A program made the translations under genes and the position numbers. From Streptomyces longwoodensis (lineage in GTDB: Bacteria > Actinomycetota > Actinomycetes > Streptomycetales > Streptomycetaceae): DNA of 64,000 nt. The notes below the pieces were generated by a model. That model was not told the DNA's origin and did not search any database. It worked only from the letters and a program-made list of their open reading frames with translations. Shown one piece after another: positions 44,236 through 53,263 of the stretch (position 1 is its first letter; every line of letters starts with the position of its first letter). The DNA is taken from contig NZ_KQ948556.1 of NCBI RefSeq assembly GCF_001514125.1, positions 274,185 to 338,184 on the forward strand, in the 5' to 3' direction.

Positions 44236-46797
44236 ATGGACCCGACCAGCCGGGGACCCGAGGAGTACGGCCACGACGCCGAGGACCGCGCACCGCGCCC
44301 GCGCCCCTCCAGGGACCCCCTGACCCCCGACTTCGGGCAGCACGCGGCCTCACCGGCCCGCATGGTGCGCCTGGTGGCTGGCGAGCACCTCGTCACCGTC
44401 AACCCCGTCGACGGCAGCGAGATCGAGCTCTGCCCGCCCACCGAACGCCCCGAGCGGCCCGCCCGCCGCACCCCCGCGTCCCGCGCCGAGGCCGACCGCG
44501 CCGCCCGGCCGCCCGCGCCCGCCGGACCCGACCGGCCCGCGCCGCCCCTGCTGGGCCGTCAGGACGAACGCGAACAGCTCGTCCGGCTGCTCGCCCGCGG
44601 CCGCTCCGTCCGGCTCGTCGGCCCCGCCGGCTCCGGCCGCACCCGCATGCTCGACCTCGTCGCCGAGGACTGCGCCGACCTCGCGCCCGACGGCGTGGTC
44701 CGCCTCAACGGGTTCCGCCGCACCGCGGCCGACCTGCTCCACGACCTCTTCCACGCGGTGTACGACGCCGCCGAGTACCGCCCCGACCCGGACGAACTGC
44801 TCGCCCTGGTGCGGGACGTCGGTGCCGTCGTGGTCGTCGACGACCTCGACGTCGGCGGCGACGAGCTCGACGACTTCCTCGACGCCACCCCCGAGTGCGC
44901 CTTCCTCTTCGGCGCGACCCCGGACACGCCCGCACCCACCGCGGACTCCGCCGTCGAGGACGTCGTCCTGCCCGGACTGGACCGGGCCGGCGGCGCCGAC
45001 CTCATCGAGCGGGCCGTCGGCCGCGCCCTCACCGAGGAGGAGGCCAACTGGGCCGGCGACCTCTGGTTCGAGTCCGAGGGCCTGCCGCTGCGCTTCGTCC
45101 AGGCCGGTGCCCTGCTGCGCCAGCGCGACCAGCTGCGCGCCGGCGCCGAGGCGGTCGACGAGTACGGCGTGTTCGAGGACGCCCGGCCGCTCGCCGCGTC
45201 CGCGGAGGCCGGCGTCACCGGGCCCGGGCTGACGGGCCTGTCCGACGACGCGGGCGTCGAGGAGATACCGCTGCCCTCCCTCGGCGAGGCCGCCGCGCCC
45301 GCCCCGCTGCTCGCCTCCCGGCTCAGCGCCTCCGCCCGCGCCACCCTCCGCTTCGCCGTCGCCCTCGGCGGCGAGGTCCCGCACCAGGCGCACCTGCCCG
45401 CGCTGGTCGGCGACACCCACGCCGACGCGGCCCTCGGCGAACTCGCCGCCTGCGGGCTCGTCTCGCCGGTCGGCACCCGCTACCGGCTCGCCGCGGGCGT
45501 GCTGACCCAGCTGGAGGCCGCCGGGTACGCCGACGACGGCGCCGGGACCGCCCACACCGCCGCCCGGCACTACGCCTGGTGGGCCGGGCACCCCTCGGTC
45601 ACGCCCGAGCGGGTGTGCGCGGAGGCCGACGCGGTGCTCGCCGCGCTGGCCGTCACCGCACCGGCCGCGACCGGCCCCGCCGAGGACGAGACGTGCGTGC
45701 CCGTGGAGCTGGCCCGCACCGCGGCACCGGCGTTCGCCGCCGGACTCGACTGGAGCGCCTGGGAGGAGGCGCTGCGCTCCGGCGCCGAGGCCGCGCGGCT
45801 CTCCGGCGCGGTCGCCGACCAGGCCTACTTCCACCACGAACTCGGCGTCCTCGCCCTGTGCGAGGGGCAACTGGACCGGGCGCGCGCCGAGTTGGAGTCC
45901 TCCACCGGGCTGCGCGGCGCCCTCGCCGACAAGCGCGGCACCGTCGCCGGGCGCCGTGCCCTCGCCCTGGTCGCCGACCGCTCGGGCGACGTGCCCGGCG
46001 TCGCCTCCCTGCTGGCGCCGGACGCGTCCGACACCCGCCCCGAGCAGCCGGTCACCCCGCCCCGGGGCATCCCCGCGGCGCTCCCCGCCCCGGCCCCGCC
46101 CACCCTGGTCACCCACCGGCAGTCCGGCGCCGCGCCGACGCCCGCCGCGCACCGCCGCGGGGGGCTGCGCGGGCTGGCCAAGCGCAACCTCGTCGCGGCC
46201 GGCGCGGGCGCGCTGCTCGTCGCCGTCCTCGGCACGGTCGTCACGCTCGGCGCGACCTCCGACAACGACGCCCACAACCCCTCCGACCGGGTCGGCGTCA
46301 ACCCGTCCGCCACGACCGGCCTCGACGACGGCGCCCCGGGCACGGACGCCCCCGGCGACGACCCGGGCACCGGCGACACGGGCATCGCCACGAGCCGCCC
46401 CACGGACCCCGGCCCCGACGGCACCCTGGGCACGTCGGACGACCCGACCCCGACGGGCACGACGGCCCCGACCCCGGGGACGAGCACGTCCTCGGGCCCG
46501 CACGACGGCAACGGGACCAGTCCGCCACCGTCCCCCAGCACGTCGGGGTCCCCGTCCGGACGGCCGTCGACCTCGCCCTCGTCCAGCCCCACGGGCTCGC
46601 CGAGCGGCTCGTCGACGCCCCCCTCGCAGACGCCGACCGGCTCGGGCACGCCGACCGGGAGCCCGACGAGCGACACCTCGGCGACGGCCGGCGGCGCGGT
46701 CACCTCGGTGCCGACCGCGTCCTCGGGGAGCGCGCCCGACAGCGCCGGGACGCCGAGCACGGCGGGCTCGGCGGGGTCCGGCGAGCCGGTGATCTAG
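44236..46797 (+). CDS. Membrane-anchored STAND/AAA-like NTPase protein with Ser/Thr/Pro-rich outer tail
   Basis: The 853-residue protein has a disordered N-terminus, an NTPase domain from about 110 (LLGRQDEREQLVRLL, then P-loop GPAGSGRT at 129-136 and Walker B VVVVDDLDV), a winged-helix and helical-repeat region, one membrane helix (about 655-680, NLVAAGAGALLVAVLGTVVTL) and a 170-residue tail rich in Ser, Thr, Pro and Gly outside the cell. The P-loop has R135 instead of Lys, so hydrolysis is doubtful. The layout resembles STAND regulators tied to the membrane. The start is uncertain because no good ribosome site precedes the ATG. Confidence 0.7.
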   Translation: MDPTSRGPEEYGHDAEDRAPRPRPSRDPLTPDFGQHAASPARMVRLVAGEHLVTVNPVDGSEIELCPPTERPERPARRTPASRAEADRAARPPAPAGPDRPAPPLLGRQDEREQLVRLLARGRSVRLVGPAGSGRTRMLDLVAEDCADLAPDGVVRLNGFRRTAADLLHDLFHAVYDAAEYRPDPDELLALVRDVGAVVVVDDLDVGGDELDDFLDATPECAFLFGATPDTPAPTADSAVEDVVLPGLDRAGGADLIERAVGRALTEEEANWAGDLWFESEGLPLRFVQAGALLRQRDQLRAGAEAVDEYGVFEDARPLAASAEAGVTGPGLTGLSDDAGVEEIPLPSLGEAAAPAPLLASRLSASARATLRFAVALGGEVPHQAHLPALVGDTHADAALGELAACGLVSPVGTRYRLAAGVLTQLEAAGYADDGAGTAHTAARHYAWWAGHPSVTPERVCAEADAVLAALAVTAPAATGPAEDETCVPVELARTAAPAFAAGLDWSAWEEALRSGAEAARLSGAVADQAYFHHELGVLALCEGQLDRARAELESSTGLRGALADKRGTVAGRRALALVADRSGDVPGVASLLAPDASDTRPEQPVTPPRGIPAALPAPAPPTLVTHRQSGAAPTPAAHRRGGLRGLAKRNLVAAGAGALLVAVLGTVVTLGATSDNDAHNPSDRVGVNPSATTGLDDGAPGTDAPGDDPGTGDTGIATSRPTDPGPDGTLGTSDDPTPTGTTAPTPGTSTSSGPHDGNGTSPPPSPSTSGSPSGRPSTSPSSSPTGSPSGSSTPPSQTPTGSGTPTGSPTSDTSATAGGAVTSVPTASSGSAPDSAGTPSTAGSAGSGEPVI

Positions 46798-47030
46798 GGC
46801 CGCCGCGCGGAGGGCGCGCCCGGGGGGGAGCGGCCGCTGGGCCGGGAGCTCCGCCCGGCCCGGCGCCGTCCGCCGGGCCGCGGCGGCGCCGCACCACGGC
46901 CTCGGGCCGGTTCGGCACCGCCGGACACCACCGCCGTGGCGGAGCGCCGTCGCGGCGGACACGGCCCGCGGACGTCGAGCGGGCCGTCCGGTCCGGTGGA
47001 CGGACCGTCAGCGGCGCGCGAGGCGTTCGC

Positions 47031-47702
47031 TCAGAACAGCCGCAGCTTGTCGTCCTCGATGCCGCGGAGGGCGTTGTAGTCCAGGACGTGGCAGCCGATG
47101 CCGCGGTCCGTGGCGAGGACGCGGGCCTGGGGCTTGATCTCCTGGGCCGCGAAGATGCCGCGCACCGGGGCGAGGTGCGGGTCGCGGTTCAACAGCTCCA
47201 GGTAGCGCGTGAGTTGCTCCACGCCGTCGATCTCGCCGCGCCGCTTGATCTCCACGGCCACCGTGCGGCCCTCGCCGTCCCGGCACAGGATGTCGACCGG
47301 GCCGATGGCGGTCATGTACTCGCGGCGGATCAGCGTGTAGCCCTCGCCGAGGGTGTCGATGCGGTCGGCGAGCAGCTCCTGGAGGTGCGCTTCCACGCCG
47401 TCCTTGATCAGGCCCGGGTCGACGCCCAGTTCGTGAGAGGAGTCGTGGAGGACCTCCTCCATCGTGATGATCAGCTTCTCGCCGGCCTTGTTGACGACGG
47501 TCCAGACGCCCTCGTCCTCACCGCTGCCCTCCTTCAGCGTGCAGGGCGGCGACATCCAGTTCAGGGGCTTGTAGGCGCGGTCGTCCGCGTGGATCGAGAC
47601 GCTGCCGTCCGCCTTGACCAGGATCAGACGGGGCGCGGTGGGGAGGTGGGCGGTGAGCCGACCCGCGTAGTCGACGGAGCACCGGGCGATGACGAGACGC
47701 AT
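47031..47702 (-). CDS. nucS: Mismatch endonuclease NucS/EndoMS
   Basis: The 223-residue enzyme cuts both strands at mismatches and provides the MutS/MutL-independent mismatch repair of actinobacteria. It has an N-terminal DNA-binding beta domain (MRLVIARCSVDYAGRL) and a RecB-like nuclease domain with GPVDILCRD and VAVEIKRRGEIDG as the D-ExK active site, plus QLTRYLELL. The C-terminal DDKLRLF ends in the clamp-binding type of peptide. Length and motifs match the family fully. Confidence 0.95.
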   Translation of the reverse strand: MRLVIARCSVDYAGRLTAHLPTAPRLILVKADGSVSIHADDRAYKPLNWMSPPCTLKEGSGEDEGVWTVVNKAGEKLIITMEEVLHDSSHELGVDPGLIKDGVEAHLQELLADRIDTLGEGYTLIRREYMTAIGPVDILCRDGEGRTVAVEIKRRGEIDGVEQLTRYLELLNRDPHLAPVRGIFAAQEIKPQARVLATDRGIGCHVLDYNALRGIEDDKLRLF

Positions 47703-48032
47703 GGTCGGCAACGCTACTCGACACCCCGGGCGGCGCGCGATTCGCCTCCACCGCCCCACGCGCCCCGTCGCCCCCGCCGCCCGGACGCGTCCCCGCCCGT
47801 CCCGCCGATCACTCCCTTTCCTCCCTGTACACGGACGTTTCGGGTGTGGCCGATTGTGTGCCTGCCGGGGGTTCCCTTTGTTCGCATTCTCCTGGTGCCG
47901 CTCCCGGCAGTTGCCTACGGTGGGAACGGGAGGTCGCGATGCGTGTACTCAGCGTGCGCGGGACGTCCGTGGGGCGGTCTCCCCATCCCTGTCCGGCAAC
48001 CCCTGTTCTTCCGGGGTGCGAGAGGAGAACCC

Positions 48033-48425
48033 ATGTCGCTCGACGTCTCACCGGCCCTACTCGAACAGGCCGAGCGAGGCGAGGTCGACGACGCAGCCTT
48101 CGTCGACTGCGTCCGGACCTCCCTGCCCTACGCATGGGAGATGGTCAGCTCCCTGGTGGCCCAGCTGAAGGTCGACGGCGGTCCGTTCGCCGACAACCAG
48201 ACGCCCCCGCCGGACGAGCAGGCACGCGGTCAGCTGCTGCGAGCGCTCGCGAGTGACGCGATTCGTGGCGCCCTGCAGCGGCACTTCGGTGTACGGCTGG
48301 CCTTCCAGAACTGCCACCGGGTGGCGGTGTTCCCGCTGGACCCCTCGGTCGACGAGACACTCACCCGCTTCACCTCGGTGCGCAGCCAGTTGCTCAACCA
48401 GTCCCCGGAACTGCGGGACTGCTGA
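48033..48425 (+). CDS. SCO5389-family protein
   Basis: A 130-residue soluble, mostly helical protein (SPALLEQAERGEVDDAAFVDCVRTSLPYAWEMVSSLVAQL, then RALASDAIRGALQRHFGV). It matches the SCO5389 family that lies beside nucS in Streptomyces. AGAGGAG precedes the ATG. It has no motif to suggest chemistry. The 330-base gap 47703-48032 between nucS and this gene shows no further feature I can support. Confidence 0.8.
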   Translation: MSLDVSPALLEQAERGEVDDAAFVDCVRTSLPYAWEMVSSLVAQLKVDGGPFADNQTPPPDEQARGQLLRALASDAIRGALQRHFGVRLAFQNCHRVAVFPLDPSVDETLTRFTSVRSQLLNQSPELRDC

Positions 48426-48436
48426 CGCGGCCCCGT

Positions 48437-48487
48437 CGCTTGCCGCTCCCCGTGCGGGAGGTGCCATCGGCACGGGAGCGGCAAGCG
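48437..48487. terminator. Bidirectional terminator between convergent genes
   Basis: CGCTTGCCGCTCCC (48437-48450) is the exact inverse complement of GGGAGCGGCAAGCG (48474-48487). It lies between the convergent SCO5389-family and oxidoreductase genes and should stop both transcripts. Confidence 0.75.
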
Positions 48488-48506
48488 CCCTGCGGCGCGG
48501 GGGAGT

Positions 48507-49535
48507 TCACCCCAGCAGGGGGAGCACCTCGGCGCCCAGCCGCCGTACGTTCTCCTCCGTCGCCGCCAGGTCCCCCGAGCCCTCGACGAGCAGGGCGAAG
48601 CGGGAGATGCCGGTGCGCTCGCAGGTCGCGGCGAGCCGGTCGGCGCACCCCTCGGGCGTGCCCACCGGGTGCATCCCGCACAGCAGTTCGGTGTAGGCCA
48701 CCGGGTCCCGCATCCGGCGGGCGCGGCCGTCCACGGTGACGTGCGCGTCCAGGCCCTGCCGCAGCCAGCCGGGCATCGCCTTCACCAGCGTCTCCACGGC
48801 GTCCGTGCGCCGGTCGGCGATCTGGCAGACGCCCGCCGACACGTGGGCCGCGCCGCGGATCTCGTCCGCGGACCGTCCGGCCGCGCGGGCGTGCCGCCGC
48901 CACAGGGCGACCATCTCGGCCTTCTCGTCGTCCCCGACGTGCATCCCCAGCAGCATCGGCAGCCCCCGCTCGGCGGCCAGCCGCACGCTCGCCGGCGAGG
49001 TGCACGCCACGACCACCTCGGGCCCCGCGGCGTCGGTCAGCGCCTCCGACGGCCGGGGTACCACGGGCACCTCGCGGAACCGGAACCGCTCGCCGTCCGC
49101 CCCGACGCGGGCCTCGCGCAGCCAGCGCACCAGCAGATCGAGTGATTCCGGGAACCCGGACTCGTAGGCCGCGAGACCGCTGCCGAACACCTCAAGGTCC
49201 ACCCAGGGCCCGCCGCGCCCCACCCCGAGCGAGAAGCGGCCGCCGCTCGTCAGGTGCAGCAGCGCGGCCTGCTCGCCGAGCGCCACGGGGTGGGCGGTGG
49301 ACAGCACGCTGACCGCCGTGCCGACCCGGAGGCGACGGGTGCGGCCCAGCAGCAGCGCGGCCAGGGTGACGGCGGACGGGCACGTGCCGTACGGCACGAA
49401 GTGGTGCTCGGCCAGCCAGACCGACTCCAGCCCCGCCTCCTCGGCCACCTCGGCCGAGCGGACCGCCCGGTGCAGGGCCTCCCCCTGACCCTGGCCCGGG
49501 AACTGGGCCGCCAACACGAAACTTCCTACGCGCAT
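48507..49535 (-). CDS. Luciferase-like (LLM class) flavin-dependent oxidoreductase
   Basis: The 342-residue TIM-barrel protein is of the bacterial luciferase superfamily, using F420 or FMN. It starts MRVGSFVLAAQFPGQ, with ESVWLAEHHFVPYG, RLRVGTAVSVLSTAHPVALGEQAALLHLTSGGRFSLGVGRGG and LGMHVGDD. The barrel is complete. The substrate cannot be told from sequence. AGGAAAG precedes the ATG. The Met start at 49535 is chosen because the MRVGSF beginning is typical. Confidence 0.88.
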   Translation of the reverse strand: MRVGSFVLAAQFPGQGQGEALHRAVRSAEVAEEAGLESVWLAEHHFVPYGTCPSAVTLAALLLGRTRRLRVGTAVSVLSTAHPVALGEQAALLHLTSGGRFSLGVGRGGPWVDLEVFGSGLAAYESGFPESLDLLVRWLREARVGADGERFRFREVPVVPRPSEALTDAAGPEVVVACTSPASVRLAAERGLPMLLGMHVGDDEKAEMVALWRRHARAAGRSADEIRGAAHVSAGVCQIADRRTDAVETLVKAMPGWLRQGLDAHVTVDGRARRMRDPVAYTELLCGMHPVGTPEGCADRLAATCERTGISRFALLVEGSGDLAATEENVRRLGAEVLPLLG

Positions 49536-49769
49536 GGCACTTTCCTGCTTCCTCGGCTCCGACGCGGAGCTCCCCCACGGGGCATAACCGTCCGACACGT
49601 GCCGAGGACACGGGCGCGCGGGGGGATTTGCGGATTGTCGGGAGAACCGACCCGGATCCGGCGCCCCCGCGGGGGACTTGTGGGGTGTCGACGCCCTCCG
49701 CGTACCCGGCCCGCCGCCGCGTAGGCTGGACGGCGGTCCCACTTCCTGTATAGCCCCGAGAGGTGTCCC

Positions 49770-50105
49770 GTGTCCCCGCGTCGCAACCGGCCCAAGGGTG
49801 CCGACTCCGTGTCCGGCCGCAGCGCCGAGGACGACCGGTCGGGCCGCTACGGCGGCTGGCAGTCCACGGTGAGCTGGCAGGGCGAGGAGTGGAGCGTGCG
49901 GCACGTGGCCGGGGCGAGCGCCCAGGGCAAGGCGTACCGCTGCCCCGGGTGCGACCAGACCATCCCGGACGGGGTGCCGCACGTGGTGGCCTGGCCGGAG
50001 CACGCGGGCGTGGACGACCGCCGGCACTGGCACAAGGCCTGCTGGAACGCACGGGACCGCCGCACCCCAGGGGTACGGCGGTCCCGCGGCACGCCGAGGT
50101 TCTGA
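49770..50105 (+). CDS. Small treble-clef-like protein
   Basis: The 111-residue basic protein has a Ser/Arg-rich N-terminus and a compact cysteine/histidine motif: YRCPGCDQTIPDG, then PHVVAW and HWHKACWNAR, which looks like a zinc treble clef close to degenerate HNH or zinc-ribbon domains. GAGAGGTG precedes the GTG. It is sometimes called ATP/GTP-binding in relatives, but no nucleotide motif is seen. Nucleic-acid binding is a guess. Confidence 0.7.
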   Translation: MSPRRNRPKGADSVSGRSAEDDRSGRYGGWQSTVSWQGEEWSVRHVAGASAQGKAYRCPGCDQTIPDGVPHVVAWPEHAGVDDRRHWHKACWNARDRRTPGVRRSRGTPRF

Positions 50106-50143
50106 GCCGCGCGGCCACCCGCCGCACGGCTCCGTCGGGCCGG

Positions 50144-51016
50144 CTACACGTCCCGCTTCTCCAGCAGGAAGAAGGCGAAGCCCAGCACCACCGCGGTGGT
50201 GCCGAGCGCGATCCACAGCGGGTCCCAGCCGCTGGGGCCGCTGTCGGTGAGCGACGAGGAGTAGAAGATCCCGAGCTGACTGGGGATCGAGTACTCGAAC
50301 AGGGCCTCGCGCAGGTCCTGCAGGGACTCCGAGAACATGAACAGGGCGATCACCAGCGGGGCCAGCAGCACGCCGATCATGATCGTGATGGCGCCCGCGG
50401 AGTGCCGGATCACCGAGCCGATCGCGAGGGACACCAGGCCCAGCAGCGCCAGGTAGAGGGACACGCCGACGGTGGCCTTGAGCCACTCGCTGCCGGACGG
50501 CTCCCGCGCGTCGGTCAGCACCGCGGTGTCCACCACCGCGACCAGGAACGTCGACACCAGGGTCACCAGGAACGCCACCGCGAAGAACACGATCGACTTG
50601 GCGGCGAGGACCCGGCCGCGCGAGGGGCACGCCACCGTGGTCGTGCGGATCATGCCGGTGCCGTACTCCGAGGCCGTGGTCAGCACGCCGAGGGTGATGA
50701 CGCACATGCTGCCGAGGAGCAGCCCGAAGAAGCCCATGGACAGGGGGTTCTCGCCGTCCAGGCTGCCGTCCGAGGCGTTGGCCGCGACCAGCAGCGCGGT
50801 CACCAGGCCGATGCCGACGACCAGCAGCACGTACACGCCCAGCGTCCACATCGTCGAGCGTACGGACCGGATCTTCGTCCACTCCGAGGCGACGGCGTGC
50901 CCGAGGTGCGTGCGCTTCACCGGGATCGGCGAGGTGTAGCCGGGGTACGGCGCTCCGCCCGGGGCCTGCTGGAGGAAGGGCGCGGCCTGCGGCGAGGGGG
51001 ACTGGGGGCTGCTCAT
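50144..51016 (-). CDS. ABC-2 type transporter permease
   Basis: The 290-residue protein has a Pro/Gln-rich N-terminus, then SEWTKIRSVRSTMWTL and about six membrane helices. The YGTGMIRTT motif is typical of bacitracin/antibiotic-type ABC-2 permeases. Its ATG overlaps the stop of the ATPase gene (ATGA). It forms a transporter with the ATPase at 51013. The same fold and the SEWTKIRS start recur in the second permease at 52491, so the two systems are paralogous. Confidence 0.9.
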   Translation of the reverse strand: MSSPQSPSPQAAPFLQQAPGGAPYPGYTSPIPVKRTHLGHAVASEWTKIRSVRSTMWTLGVYVLLVVGIGLVTALLVAANASDGSLDGENPLSMGFFGLLLGSMCVITLGVLTTASEYGTGMIRTTTVACPSRGRVLAAKSIVFFAVAFLVTLVSTFLVAVVDTAVLTDAREPSGSEWLKATVGVSLYLALLGLVSLAIGSVIRHSAGAITIMIGVLLAPLVIALFMFSESLQDLREALFEYSIPSQLGIFYSSSLTDSGPSGWDPLWIALGTTAVVLGFAFFLLEKRDV

Positions 51017-52374
51017 CGGTCGTCCTCGGGCTGGGTCGGGGCGTCGTGGGGAGCGGAGGCGGCGGCCGGGGCGGCGGCGGGCGACGCCACGGGCTGTGCG
51101 CCCGCCGCCGCGGGAGCCTCCACGGGGGCCGCGGGCGGAACGGCGGGCGCCGGGGCCTGCGGGGCCGGCTGCTGCGGGGCCGGCTGGGCGTACGGGTTGC
51201 CCGCCGGCGGCACCGGACCGGCGCCCGGGGCGACGGGGGCGCCGTAGCCGGGCGCGGGGGCCGCGGGGGCGCCGTAGCCGGGCGCCGGGGCCGCGGGTGC
51301 GCCGTAGCCCGCGTACGGGCCGCCGGGCGGTGTCGGGCCGGGCTGGGGCGGCGGCGGGGCGTACCAGCCGGGCTGGCCCTGGCCGGGGACCGGCACGGGC
51401 GGCGCGGCGCCGGGCGGCAGCGGCTGCATCAGGCCGGACTTCTGGTCGACCGTCGAGCGGTAGTCCACGGCGGCCTGCGTCATCCGCATGTAGGCCTCCT
51501 CCAGCGAGGCCTGGTGCGGCGACAGCTCCCACAGCCGTACGTCGGCCTCGTGGGCGATCGCGGAGATGCGGGGGAGCGCCAGCCCGGTCACCCGCAGCCC
51601 GCCGTCCTGCTCGGGCAGCACGTGCCCGCCCGCCTCGGTCAGCGCGGAGGTCAGCTTCTCGCGCTGCTGCGGCTCGCTGTCGGGGGTGCGCACCCGGGCG
51701 AAGCCCGCGGAGTTCGCCTCGATGAAGTCCTGCACGCTCATGTCGGCCAGCAGCTGTCCGCGCCCGATCACGATGAGGTGGTCGGCGGTCAGCGCCATCT
51801 CGCTCATCAGGTGCGAGGAGACGAAGACCGTGCGGCCCTCCGCCGCGAGGGCCTTCATCAGGTTGCGCACCCACAGGATGCCCTCGGGGTCGAGCCCGTT
51901 GACCGGCTCGTCGAACAGCAGCACCTGGGGGTCGCCGAGCAGCGCGGCGGCGATGCCGAGCCGCTGGCCCATGCCCAGGGAGAAGCCCTTGGAGCGGCGC
52001 CGGGCCACGTCCTGCAGGCCCACCACGCCCAGCACCTCGTCGACCCGCCGGGCCGGGATGCCGGACAGCTGCGCCAGGGACAGCAGGTGGTTGCGGGCCG
52101 TGCGGCCGCCGTGCACGGCCTTGGCGTCCAGCAGCGCGCCGACGTGCCGGGGCGCGTTGGGGAGCCTGCGGTAGGGGTAGCCGCCGATCGTCACCGAGCC
52201 CGCGGTGGGGTTGTCCAGGCCGAGGATCATCCTCATCGTCGTCGACTTGCCCGAGCCGTTCGGCCCGAGGAAGCCGGTCACGGCACCGGGCCGCACCTGG
52301 AAGGACAGGTTGTACACAGCGGTCTTGTCGCCGTAGCGCTTGGTCAGGCCGACTGCTTCGATCATGCTCCGCAC
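51013..52374 (-). CDS. ABC transporter ATPase with long Pro/Ala/Gly tail
   Basis: The 453-residue ATPase has Walker A GPNGSGKST, signature LGMGQRLGIAAALLG, Walker B VLLFDEPVNGLDP and the H-loop SSHLM. Residues of about 310-453 are a low-complexity tail with repeats of GYGAPAAPAP, absent from the paralogue at 53264. The gene starts a two-gene operon with its permease. Substrate unknown; this class often exports peptides, lipids or antibiotics. Confidence 0.92.
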   Translation of the reverse strand: MRSMIEAVGLTKRYGDKTAVYNLSFQVRPGAVTGFLGPNGSGKSTTMRMILGLDNPTAGSVTIGGYPYRRLPNAPRHVGALLDAKAVHGGRTARNHLLSLAQLSGIPARRVDEVLGVVGLQDVARRRSKGFSLGMGQRLGIAAALLGDPQVLLFDEPVNGLDPEGILWVRNLMKALAAEGRTVFVSSHLMSEMALTADHLIVIGRGQLLADMSVQDFIEANSAGFARVRTPDSEPQQREKLTSALTEAGGHVLPEQDGGLRVTGLALPRISAIAHEADVRLWELSPHQASLEEAYMRMTQAAVDYRSTVDQKSGLMQPLPPGAAPPVPVPGQGQPGWYAPPPPQPGPTPPGGPYAGYGAPAAPAPGYGAPAAPAPGYGAPVAPGAGPVPPAGNPYAQPAPQQPAPQAPAPAVPPAAPVEAPAAAGAQPVASPAAAPAAASAPHDAPTQPEDDR

Positions 52375-52490
52375 CCATCGAAAGGTTCAGGACAGCGGGC
52401 GCACGCGCCCCCGTAAGGGTTAGGAGGATATCCAGCCGCTGACGGTTCCGCCCAAGGGGAAGTAAAACCGCGGTGTCCGGGGCCGCCGGA

Positions 52491-53261
52491 TCACGCGTCC
52501 CGCTTCTTCAGCAGCACGAAGCCGCCGAGGAGCGCCGCGAGCACCCACAGCGCCATGATCCCTAGCCCGCCCCACGGCCCGTACGGGGTGTCGTCGTCGA
52601 GCGGCGTCACCACCTGCATGATCCTGCTGCCGGCCTGGTCGGGCAGGTACCGGCCGACCTTCTTGGTCGCGCTGACGTTGCCGAGGATGTTGGAGATCAG
52701 GAAGAAGAACGGCATGAGGATGCCCAGGGACAGCATCGGCGAGCGCAGCATCGTGGCGACGCCCATGGAGAACACGGCGATCAGGGTCATGTAGAGACCG
52801 CCGCCGATGACCGCCCGCAGCACCCCGGGGTCGCCGAGCTGCGCCCGGTGCGGGCCGAGCATCGCCTGGCCGAGGAAGAACGCCGCGAAGCTGGTCGCCA
52901 GGGCCACCACCAGCGCCAGCCCCGTGGCCACCGCGATCTTGCTGAACAGGAACGAGGCGCGCTGCGGCACCGCGGCGAGCGAGGTGCGGATCATGCCGGT
53001 GCTGTACTCGTTGGAGACCACGAGCACCCCGAACACGATCATCGCCAGCTGTCCGAGGCTCATCCCGGCGAAGCTGATGAACGTCGGGTCGAAGGAGAGC
53101 CGGTCCCGCCGGCTCATGCTGTCGAACTCGTTCTTCGACAGCGCGGAGATCAGCATGCCGAGCGCGATGGTCACGACCACGGCGAGGGACAGCGTCCACA
53201 CGGTGGACGCGACGGAGCGGATCTTCGTCCACTCGGACCGGACGACCTGGGTCACCGCCAT
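52491..53261 (-). CDS. ABC-2 type transporter permease
   Basis: The 256-residue protein has six membrane helices and the motifs SEWTKIRSVASTVWTL and EYSTGMIRTS. It is a paralogue of the permease at 50144 but lacks its Pro-rich N-terminus. Its ATG follows the partner ATPase stop by 2 bases, so the two genes are one operon. Confidence 0.9.
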   Translation of the reverse strand: MAVTQVVRSEWTKIRSVASTVWTLSLAVVVTIALGMLISALSKNEFDSMSRRDRLSFDPTFISFAGMSLGQLAMIVFGVLVVSNEYSTGMIRTSLAAVPQRASFLFSKIAVATGLALVVALATSFAAFFLGQAMLGPHRAQLGDPGVLRAVIGGGLYMTLIAVFSMGVATMLRSPMLSLGILMPFFFLISNILGNVSATKKVGRYLPDQAGSRIMQVVTPLDDDTPYGPWGGLGIMALWVLAALLGGFVLLKKRDA

Positions 53262-53263
53262 GC

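Noticed and set aside
44895..48425. Fusion-like frame spanning 44.9-48.4 kb
   Set aside because: It runs out of frame through the NTPase-like gene and antisense to nucS; only its last 130 codons, from 48033, are a real gene.
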